DNA from: Paraphysomonas bandaiensis | Taxonomy: Eukaryota > Chrysophyceae | DNA length: 64,000 nucleotides | Assembly: GCA_965644295.1 (NCBI GenBank) | Contig: CBFFRP010000211.1 | Span: forward strand, 50,585-114,584 | Direction: 5' to 3' | Shown here: positions 43,635 to 54,400 of the stretch, one piece after another | How positions within the stretch are numbered: the first letter of the stretch is position 1 | Layout of the letters: each line of letters opens with the position of its first letter | Notes under the pieces: model-generated | Databases searched by the model: none | The model's input: the letters and a program-made list of their open reading frames with translations, nothing else | Told to the model about the DNA's origin: nothing | Position numbers and translations under genes: made by a program

Positions 43635-45851
43635 ATGTTAACTAGAAGCATCTCTCGATTCCCTAAGGTATGACGAGTGGATCTGATGAGATGAGATGTA
43701 ATGAGATGTCTTGCAGGGTTTTGTCGCCAGGTCTTACACTCGGTCACCTGTTGCTGCCGCAGCCGATGCAGGCGATATTATAGGCATTGATTTAGGAACC
43801 ACTAACTCATGTGTGTCTGTTATGGAAGGAAAGTCGGCGAGAGTTATTGAGAATGCAGAGGGAGCCAGAACAACTCCTTCCGTAGTCGCATTCACTAATG
43901 ATGGTCAGCGTCTTGTCGGTCTAGCTGCCCGTCGCCAAGCCGTTACCAACCCTACCAACACATTATATGCCGTCAAGAGACTTATTGGGCGCTCATTTGA
44001 TGACCCTATTGTGAAAGATATCCAGAAGTTAGTTCCTTACAAGCTAGTTAAAGCCGATGGCAGCTCTGACTGTTGGGTGGAGAGCCAGGGCAACAAATAC
44101 TCCCCTTCGCAGATTGGTTCTATGGTTCTTGGCAAGATGAAGGAAACTGCTGAAGGTTTCCTTGGACGTCCTGTGTCCAAGGCTGTCATTACTGTTCCTG
44201 CCTACTTCAATGACTCCCAAAGACAGGCTACCAAGGACGCGGGTAAAATCGCTGGCCTAGAAGTCATGCGTATTATCAATGAGCCCACTGCTGCGGCTCT
44301 CGCTTATGGTCTCGATAAGGCTGATGGGAAAGTTATTGCTGTGTTCGATCTGGGAGGAGGAACATTTGATATTTCAATCCTCGAGATCAACGGGGGTGTA
44401 TTTGAGGTAAAGGCCACAAATGGTGACACCCTTCTAGGTGGTGAGGATTTTGATGAAGTTCTTCTACAACACCTGCTCTCTGAATTCAAGTAAGTATCTG
44501 TCGTAATCCACATGTGACGTTTTATCTTCCCATGATTTTGTGCTTAATTGTGTATAACACTGTGCTGTAGGCGCGAGAGTGGGCTAGACCTCAGCAACGA
44601 TGCCCTTGCTATGCAACGTCTCCGTGAGGCTGCTGAAAAGGCCAAGCGTGAACTTGATGGCCTTGCTGCCACCGAGGTGTCTCTTCCATTCATTACTGCA
44701 GATGCCTCCGGCCCTAAGCATATGAATGTTCGTCTGACCAAAGCCAAATTTGAGTCCCTCGTAGATCATTTGGTTCAAAAAACTGTGGGACCATGCAAGA
44801 ACTGTCTCAAGGACTCTGGCGTTAAGAAGGAGGAGCTGGGTGAGGTGCTCCTTGTTGGTGGAATGACCCGTATGCCCAAGGTTCAGGAGAGCGTCGAGCA
44901 GTTCTTTGGTCGCAAGCCCTCTAAGGGTGTTAACCCTGACGAAGTTGTTGCAATGGGTGCTGCTATTCAGGGTGGCGTCCTTCGTGGAGATGTCAAGGAT
45001 ATCCTTCTCTTGGATGTTACACCTCTTTCTTTGGGCCTTGAGACATTGGGTGGTGTCTTTACTCGCTTAATCAACCGCAACACTACCATTCCTACCAAGA
45101 AGACACAAACTTTTTCCACAGCTGCTGACAGCCAGACGCAAGTGCAGATCACCGTTCTGCAGGGTGAAAGAGAGATGGCAGCTGATAACAAGAAGCTCGG
45201 CGAGTTCGAGCTCGTTGGTATGTCAACTATACTTAACGCCTATTCTTGTGATTATTGTCTCAGGTATTCCTCCTGCTCCCCGCGGTATGCCTCAGATCGA
45301 AGTGTCATTTGATATCGACGCGGACGGTATCCTCCATGTAAGCGCGAAAGATAAGGCGACTAACAAAGAGCAGCGTATTGTCATTCAGAGCAGTGGTGGT
45401 TTGTCTGAGTCTGCAATTGAGGATATGATCAAGGATGCAGAGGCCAATCAGGCTGCGGATCAGAAGAGAAGAGAATCAGTTGAGGCCAGAAATGAACTTG
45501 ACAGGTATAACTCATGTTTGTAGTCTGCATGTGATTTGCACTAACTATTCGAGCAGTCTCATCCATTCTGTGGGCAAGAACCTTTCTGAACACGCCGATA
45601 AGGTTGATGCTGATACGAAGGCGGAAATCGAAAAGGCTCTTGAGGAAGCTAGGGCCCTTGATAGCACCTCTGACTTGGAAGTCATCAAGGAGAAGTCGGC
45701 TGCTCTCAGCGCAGCCTCAATGAAAATAGGGGAAGCGATGTACAAGAAGGGAGGAGATGGAGAGACTCCAGCAGAAGGCGAGGCACCCAAGGATGATAAA
45801 GATGCGACAGAGGCTGAGTATACTGAGAAAAAGAAGGAAGAGAAACAGTAG
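43635..45851 (+). CDS. Mitochondrial Hsp70 chaperone
   Basis: Five exons: 43635-43667, 43717-44489, 44571-45217, 45264-45504 and 45557-45851, giving 662 residues. Exon 1 supplies a basic, Ser-rich mitochondrial presequence ([11 protein letters not shown]) spliced to GFVARSYTR. The mature part opens with [18 protein letters not shown]. Further Hsp70 signatures are [33 protein letters not shown] and [14 protein letters not shown]. The DnaK/mitochondrial clade is favoured by the presequence and by the [12 protein letters not shown] end, which lacks EEVD and KDEL. Its role is protein import motor and matrix folding, with TIM44, J-protein and GrpE partners. Start choice is secure because only exon 1 gives a presequence. 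Confidence 0.95.
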
Positions 45852-46216
45852 ACAAGTTCAGTGGAATTTCAGGATCAATTACACTGTGATATACTCTCGT
45901 TGAACCACTAGTTATGCAGCCAGATCGTGCAAGACATAATATGTTATACTACTCAAGTCGTTGCCCCTTGATTATAATATTACTAACAATTGGCACTAAC
46001 TGTTACTTTAGCTATCACTTATGCGTTTCACATCTATTTGTATGCGGAATACTGTAGTGTTTGGAACGCTTTGTATATGGCTCGAAGTCATATCTAGATA
46101 GTTGTAATTTTAAAGTAGTTGCAACACGCATAGCTAACATAGACCTGGAATAGCACTATTTGGCAGTTTAATGCAGCGGATCAGAGGACTCATATCGCTA
46201 CAATTATGATATAGAT
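45852..46216. other. 3' flank of mitochondrial Hsp70
   Basis: AT-rich sequence between the stop codon and the first inserted element. I see no gene. Confidence 0.4.
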
Positions 46217-46355
46217 CAGGGATAGGGAACAATATATTGATTGGTGGACTGGTCAAATATTCCATCAATAGTGTTTCTGTTAAAAGAGCTCACAATACTA
46301 TTGATGGAACGCTACCTAACAATAGTATTGCAATATATTGTTCCCTATATCCCTG
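46217..46355. mobile_element. 139-bp hAT-type MITE with 8-bp target duplication
   Basis: The left end is CAGGGATAGGGAAC and the right end is its reverse complement with a 2-base insertion (GTTCCCTATATCCCTG). The inverted similarity continues inward through CAATATATTG and CCATCAATAGT, so almost the whole element can fold back. Flanks are ATATAGAT (46209-46216) and GTATAGAT (46356-46363), an 8-bp duplication matching at 7 of 8 bases. CAGGG termini and 8-bp duplications are hAT hallmarks. Confidence 0.85.
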
Positions 46356-46449
46356 GTATAGATTATAGACAGAAACGAATAGCAGATTACCAAGGAAGTA
46401 GACCTATAATTCAACAGACTTAGCAAAGTGCATATCATGAGGAGAAGTG

Positions 46450-46760
46450 TACCACACGAGAAGCATTGGCTGTGTCACTTGTCACTTGTCACTTGTGTAT
46501 ACGTCTTTGGGCCCTGACTAATAAAAAGGCATCCATGGTATTGGGTTGCCTACTGAAGTCAAGCATTCGGGCTGTTCACCTGTTCACCTTACGGATATCA
46601 GGTATCAGGTATATATCAATATTCTGCTTGCTCACTGCGTTTGCTTTTGATGATAGAGCAAAATTGGTTACGCCTTGATGCTTGCGGTGACGCACAAGTA
46701 GCTTTCGTAGCGTTAAATTAGAGTTAAGCACTGACTCTTACACGCCTATTTTGCTAATAA
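46450..46760 (-). repeat. Solo arm of the long-inverted-repeat family
   Basis: It is collinear with the right arm at 37861-38297: it shares ATATCAATATTCTGCTTGCT, TGATAGAGCAAAATTGGTT and GACGCACAAG...CTTTCGTAGCGTTAAAT, and ends in CTTACACGCCTATTTTGCTAA. A threefold TCACTTG repeat sits near its start (46476-46495). Confidence 0.8.
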
Positions 46761-47542
46761 CACGACAATCACTACTACCATACTCCATCTTATTAGAAAA
46801 TGACATAATTAGTAGTTGAACTTAGTAAGAAAGCTTATATTAAACACTTTAAGCAGAAAATTATATCATTCATTGTCATTCACCAACGCGATTAATCTCT
46901 ACTACACCAACCATTGTGCGGTCTTTTACATCGTCACTATGTTGTACAGTCAATGTACTTCAGTTATAGCTATCATATCATTGGTTCTCATAATACGGTT
47001 AGCTACTACTGTATTCTTTGCGTGACGGTTATAATTCAAATATTTTAGAAACTACGGCTTTTAATTTCTCACAAACAGCAAAACTCAACACATCTCATCT
47101 CTATTAGTTCAGTTTTTATGTTATTATACTATATATAAAGAAATTAAGAAAAACTGACTATATGAATAATGAATTCTTCCTATACAGTCTGTATATGTGT
47201 AGGGTGTAGGTTGTATAGTACATCGAATAACTAATATTTTGTGTCTGTATGATGTTGTTTATGTATATTAGTGGTTAAACATTATAGTACATTCACTAAC
47301 AAGTGAATTGTAAACAACATGATTTTATACTCTCACTAATTATTAACAACGAAAACACTTTACTATAGCTGCGACCAGTTTTATCAATCAAGTATACCTA
47401 GAATAATATATGTGTCCACGCTAGTAGGTTTACTAAACAAATATATTTTACCAATATAAAAGAGCAACATGTACAATAAAAATACGCACGAGTACTACCC
47501 ATGATAATCATAAATACACAAATTAGAAAAAATGCTGATGAA
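46761..47542. other. Gene-free AT-rich stretch
   Basis: No gene is supportable. It is the downstream flank of the minus-strand coiled-coil gene. Confidence 0.45.
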
Positions 47543-50500
47543 TCATGTGTTATTTTCTTCGAGGCTTTTAGGCTGTACGTACGATGAGCAAACGCTCCAT
47601 TCCCCCGTGTACAAATTATCCCCATTACGTTCCTTCCCTTCCTCAAATTCACTCAGAGTTTGCCCGAAATCTTCCTTTATATCTGCAACACCTGATACCT
47701 CGGAGACTGCCGAGGTGATTGTTGGCTTCTCACCTACTCTTATTGGACTCTTGGACAAATTGGGAGTATCATAACTGCGAAACCAAACCTCATCAGTGTG
47801 CGCATTTTTATCGTACCTTTTCATATCACGCTCGATAAGACTTCCTTCTAATAAAGCATGCTGTAGTGCACTGGTCTCACCCCATAAACTGCTCGAGCTT
47901 TCTCCAACATGCAAACCGTCGTCTTCGCCCGGCAGGAGGGCGCTTTGAACGTGGGGCACAGGCTCTGCATCAGAAGGGCGGGACATTGTGTGGCTATTCG
48001 AAGTTCCCGACTGGGTCACTCGCTTTGATCGGTGGCTGGATCGGGCCCGAGAGCTGTGTAACTCTCCAGGAGGGGCAACTCCTCTGCTTGGAGGTTTGAC
48101 AGGCGGCTCTGGCCCAGTAATATGAAGGCGGCAGGTCGAGTCGCTTTCTTCTTCTAGACGTTTCTCCGCGCGCATATAGCCAGACGGGGAATGAGACTCC
48201 GGGGCGGTTGCCGCTCGTTTATATAAGGAAGCATTCGGGCGAGAATGTCGCTTCGATACCGATCCGGACATAAGCCTTTTAAGTCCTCCTTCCGAAATAT
48301 CGTTACGAGTAATTCCTGGTGGTCTGGCGGGAGGAGGGGAATCTCTGCGGTACACAATTAGAAATATATATATTCATGTCAGTGCAGATTACAAAACTGC
48401 TCAAAGTCAACAGTGCACTGAGAAAATTCATACACCAAATCGTACTTGCGGGAGTTGGAGGTCGCCACTGACATAGATGCCATGGCTAGATGTCTCGCCT
48501 TCTCAATATCATCCTTCATGGATATTATTTCAGATTGAATACCACGAATATTCGAGTTTAGATGTGTGCTTCCGGTTGCAGAGCGTTGAATATTCTTTGA
48601 CACGGGTGTACCTCCTCTTTTGACTTCCACTTTCATGACTGGTTTTGGGATTCGAATTTTCGAATCTGCACTAGTATGGCGGTGGTTATATTGTTCTACT
48701 AAAGAATTACAATAATATTGAAGATGTTTTATGGACACATCCACACGGCCAATTTCACTAACGAGTGTGCGTAGTTGCTCAGAAGTAACATCACTCTGTA
48801 GCTCTCGAATAGCTTCCGTCACCGGGAAAAAGTCACCTTCACCAGGTATAGTAGCACGAAAGTCGAACTGTCCTGGGTCTAATGCTGAGGAATATCGGTG
48901 ATAGTTCGGTTTAGGGCCCTTCTTGAGCTCTGCAAGTTCCGCTTGAAGTTTCTAGAACACAGTAACAATTATACGAACTCTTCAGTTTACGGAACGATAT
49001 CACTATCATTACGACCAGGGGAGCTTACCTCTACCGTTTCTTTAAGGGCAATTGTATCTACCTCTAAAGCAGATATATGACTCGCATTCATTGCAGTTGT
49101 TTCATTTGACAAGTCATTCACTCGCTCTAAACACTTCTCCACCACCCCTGATATTTGATCAATGGCGGCAAGAAAGCGCTGCTCAGTGGCTTTTGATTGT
49201 TCAACTAACTTTTGATGAGCAGCTGTCAATGTCCCATGTTCCTGACTGAGTACCAATAACGCTTCATGCAGTGTTGGGAATATAGCAACTTTGCTCTCCA
49301 ATGCAGATATACGGCTTTCAAATGCCTCGTTCTTCTTTTGCTGCTCACTGACTACCTGATTCATATGTGCATCCGAGACAAAGGTAGTCGCCGGAGTCGA
49401 TATAGGCGTCTTTGTAATCTGTGGTTTAGGTGAAGTAAATGTAGAATTTAGGTGTTTCTCTGTCACATTAATACCTGGCGGACAAAACTAGATCTAAGGC
49501 GGTGGGGAGAGCTCACTGAGGGATGGAAAGATTCACGTTGTTCTCGGCGGGCGGGTGGCCCCTGACACCGATCTTCGTTAGTCTGTGTACCCTCATCATC
49601 TTCAGAAAATCTTTCAAGAGATTTATTTTCATCTAAAGACACATGAACAAATATTCCGAGAGAATTTATAATCACTAAGGTAACCATACCTGCACTGAAA
49701 TCGAAGTCATCCTCATCCTTAGATATCATTTCGCTTGGCTTAATAACTGCTTCAAAAGATGTCAGAACTGATGGAGGAGGTTGTCGTACTCTAGGAGGGG
49801 GCGACGACATTCGAAAGGGTTGGGAGGTGGTACTTGCTCCTCCAGATGTAAGCTCTTTCTCGTGTACAGCTTTTTGGTCTTCATGAGTATCCTCATCAGG
49901 CATCGTTGTAGTACTCACTGCGTTCGAAGGAAAAAGAGACTGTGCAGAGCCTTGAGTGGATATTGGCGACTGATCATAGTTATCTGAAGAGACTACAGGA
50001 GGCGTCTCCTCCAAACTATATCGAGGTGATATTCGGAACGACACGCTTGGTCGCCTACTGAAAGCACCTGTTGAAGACAAGTCATTCTCCTGAGTAACGG
50101 ATAAACTTTGTTCTTTTGATATAGGCTGTTGATTTACGTCCTCAACGTCTTGGGTATCCACACTTAGATTACTGCTGAGAGTATCCTGTTGAACTGACCT
50201 TGACTGACGCCTTGAGATAGTATTGTTCCCGTCCGTGGTTTCTGAAAAATCATAGCTTCCAACATTACTTTCTTTTATATACCGTTTACTATCTGTTTTA
50301 ACAATTTTCATCTTTTTGAAATCATTTTGAAGTTTAAATAGTTGGTAGCCAGTGTCTTCAACTGTCCGTCGCAATGATGCAATCTCAGTCATCAACTACA
50401 ATTATATTATACAAAAATATAATTGGCACATAAAATGACCTTCTCTTCTTCCTCCTTAGCACGATTCGACTCTATAGACCTATTTAGCTCTAATTTCTTT

Positions 50501-50917
50501 ATTCGCTCAGCTAAAAGGTATATATTAATAAGCAGATTAGTATGACTATAACTTACACATCGCAGCTATAGCCTCAAGAGGATTAGATAAATTTAAAAAC
50601 GCGGATATATCTCCCTGTTTACTTCGTTTACTCTCAGGCGAAGATCTCTCCTCCTCGTCTGATAACTTTCCCTTGAATCTCTGTCCAATAATATCTTTGA
50701 TAGTGTCAGGTGGAAGTGCCAAATTCATCTGCTTATAACTCAGTGATGCCATAACCGCATGCAGCTCTGCTTTGGTTGTTGAGTGAGCTGTAACATCACG
50801 CAACTCTCGTAGCTGTTCATCGTGTCCTGATACCCGATCTAACAAACTCTTAACATCGAATGCTAATTCCTTTACTGTTGAATCCAGGTGCAGGTTAAGG
50901 GCTATATTAGCTGGCAT
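47543..50917 (-). CDS. Unknown coiled-coil protein, Ser/Pro-rich
   Basis: Seven exons: 50917-50557, 50510-50440, 50395-49690, 49632-49517, 49487-49029, 48951-48393 and 48342-47543. All joins keep the frame; together they give 1023 residues. I do not recognise the family. The N-terminus (MPANIALNLHLDSTVKELAF...) and the region encoded by exons 5-6 (about 420-620) are heptad-rich coiled coil. Residues about 180-400 and the last 260 are Ser/Pro-rich, acidic and probably disordered, including a PPPRVRQPPPS proline stretch. There is no signal peptide or membrane helix. Intron 4 is only 29 nt in this model; a longer alternative (about 77 nt, joining REQ to KHLN) also stays open. It is head-to-head with the PTGQPT protein gene. 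A structural or cytoskeletal role is only a guess. Confidence 0.72.
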
Positions 50918-51432
50918 TATATGTACGATAAGAGACTCAACAACACGAAACAAATATCAGTATATCGCTACACGTCTACACGCTCACAATTTCCGTCCAC
51001 TGGCACTACAATGTTCCACACATAGAGCCGATTACTGTGCTGTGACAGGAGTGAGAAACACAGTCATGATAACGACAAGACACACACATACATACATATA
51101 CGATAGAGTATACATGCTACTACAGTGGAGTATAGTATGGTCAAGTCAAAATACTTTATCCACCAATTAAGAAGGATGATTGGCTAATAGGTTCAGGAAT
51201 ATTTCTTAACGGAATACGCTCTTTCAAGATGATAGACATGCTGTACTGTACTGCTGTAGGAATCCTACTGCTGTACGTCTAGACGTTAGTGCTGCTCTGT
51301 CTGTTGGTGCGTATGTACAGATATTTATTGGGGAAAAGATATTTGAAAAAGCAGTTACGGGCCGGAACCAACACTTCCAACAATTCAAACCATTGCTGTG
51401 GACTAGAATAATATATATACAAGAAGTTGACT
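50918..51432. promoter_or_regulatory. Shared 515-bp divergent intergenic region
   Basis: This is the gap between the coiled-coil gene and the PTGQPT protein gene. No specific site is identified. Confidence 0.4.
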
Positions 51433-54400
51433 ATGAGGTGGTCCTGGAATACTTTCGTGTTCGTTTATGCTATATACGCCTTATGTTCACACTTCACTGT
51501 CATTGCTTCGGCAACAGCTTCGCCAACATCAATTCCAAGTGGGCAACCAACAGCCCAGCCTACTGGACAGCCGACATGCATTCCTACAGGTCAGCCTACT
51601 GGACAGCCTACCGGGGAGCCGACGTGTATTCCCACAGGTCAGCCTACTGGACTACCTACTGGGCAACCCACTGGGCAACCCACTGGGCTACCTACTGGTC
51701 AGCCTAGCGGACAGCCGACGTGTATTCCAACAGGCCAGCCTACTGGACAACCCACAGGTTATCCCACCGGACAGCCGACGTGTATTCCCACAGGCCAGCC
51801 GACTGGACAACCCACAGGTCAGCCCAGCGGTCTGCCAACAGGGCAGCCTACTGGACAACCTAGTGGTCAGCCTACTGGACAGCCTACCGGTCAGCCTACT
51901 AGTCAGCCCACGGGTCTGCCTACTGGACAGCCTACTGGACAGCCAACTGGGCTGCCTACTGGACAACCTACTTCACAGCCTTCTGGACAGCCGACGTGTG
52001 TTCCTACAGGGCAGCCTACTGGACAACCCACTGGACAGCCTACAGGCCAGCCGACGTGTATTCCCACAGGGCAGCCCACTGGACAGCCGACGTGCATTCC
52101 TACAGGCCAGCCGACTGGACAACCAACTGGATTGCCTACCGGACAGCCGACGTGTATTCCCACAGGTCAGCCTACAGGACAACCTACCGGTCAGCCAACT
52201 GGGCAGCCCACGGGTCAGCCTACTGGGCAGCCTACTGGTCAACCCACATGTCAGCCTACCGGTCAGCCTACTGGTCAGCCTACTGGTCAGCCTACTGGAC
52301 AACCTACTGGGCAGCCGACTGGTGAACCGTCTTCACACCCCACATATCAATACCCTCTCTCTCTGGAGTTATTTCAGGGTGGGAACGACTCAGTTCCCAT
52401 TGTCTGGACACCTGACAGCCTAGCTTGGGCCAACTCACCTTACCCGTTGTACTTAACAGTGGATGTTTACCCAACAAACTACGAGTCCAAGGCAATGTCG
52501 TGGGTAACTGTCAAAGTTGACGGCAACACTACTATGGGGTTTTGTACACCTGACGAAGAATGTGGCACATCATATTTCAATTGCTTCTACGATATGGATA
52601 TCTCCGATTTTATCTCAGAACCGCTTGGTGGAACTCTTACTATTGAGGTATCCAGTACAGGTGTGACAAGCAGTCCATGTGATTACATGGGCTACCCTCT
52701 ATACGCACACATCCAACTGCGAGGAGCAATGCCAACCAGTCAGCCTACTGGGGAGCCGTCTAGTTGTCCGTCAAGCCAGCCTACAGGGCTGCCAACATCT
52801 GTACCATCAGGCCAACCAACAGGTCAACCAACAGGTCAACCATCAAGTTTACCTTCTGGGCAGCCTACTGGGCAGCCTACTGGCCAACCTTCTGGACAGC
52901 CCACCGGACAGCCTACTGGCCAACCAACTGGCCAACCCTCATCTCTACCAAGTGGTCAACCAACTGGCCAACCCACAAGTCAACCTAGTGGTCAGCCTTC
53001 TGGTCAACCAAGTGGATTACCGACAGCCCAACCAACAAGTCAACCTTCTGGTCAACCTAGCGGACAACCGACAGCCCATCCTACCTTTGAATATCCTCTA
53101 GACATGCAATTCTCTGGTGGTGGAAATGACACTAGCCCCGTTGTATGGGAGGTGGATAGGCTCTCTTATGTCAACACTGTACACCCACTATATCTCACTG
53201 TCGATGTTTATCCTACTAATTATGAGGTTTTTGCCAATCAGTATGCTACGATTACTGTCAATGGAGCAGTTATTGATTCTCATTGCTCTCCGGACGAGTC
53301 ATGTGGTGATACATGGTATATGTGTGTGGGTGAGTATGACATATCACATCTTGTGGAAGAACCACTAGGTGGATCAGTAGTTATTGAGGTATCAAGCACT
53401 GGTGTGAATTCAGGCCCATGTAATCACAATGGTCATCCCTTATCTACTCAAATGTTTCTCCGCGAGGTGATGCCCACTGGGCAACCAACTGGTATTCCCA
53501 GCTCGATACCATCGGGTGAGCCATCCGGCATGCCATCCGGTGAACCTACTTCTACTCCTACTAGCCAACCAACAGGTCAACCAACAAGTTTACCTTCTGG
53601 GCAGCCTACTGGGCAGCCTACTGGCCAACCTTCTGGACAGCCTACCGGACAGCCTACTGGCCAACCAACTGGCCAACCCTCATCTCTACCAAGTGGTCAA
53701 CCAACTGGCCAACCCACAAGTCAACCTAGTGGTCAGCCTTCTGGTCAACCAAGTGGATTACCGACAGCCCAACCAACAAGTCAACCTTCTGGTCAACCTA
53801 GCGGACAACCGACAGCCCATCCTACCTTTGAATATCCTCTAGACATGCAATTCTCTGGTGGTGGAAATGACACTAGCCCCGTTGTATGGGAGGTGGATAG
53901 GCTCTCTTATGTCAACACTGTACACCCACTATATCTCACTGTCGATGTTTATCCTACTAACTATGAGGTTTTTGCCAATCAGTATGCTACGATTACTGTC
54001 AATGGAGCAGTTATTGATTCTCATTGCTCTCCGGACGAGTCATGTGGTGATACATGGTATATGTGTGTGGGTGAGTATGACATATCACATCTTGTGGAAG
54101 AACCACTAGGTGGATCAGTAGTTATTGAGGTATCAAGCACTGGTGTGAATTCAGGCCCATGTAATCACAATGGTCATCCCTTATCTACTCAAATGTTTCT
54201 CCGCGAGGTGATGCCCACTGGGCAACCAACTGGTATTCCCAGCTCGATACCATCGGGTGAGCCATCCGGCATGCCATCCGGTGAACCTACTTCTACTCCT
54301 ACTGGCCAACCAACAGGTCAACCAACAAGTTTACCTTCTGGGCAGCCTACTGGGCAGCCTACTGGCCAACCTTCTGGACAGCCCACCGGACAGCCTACTG

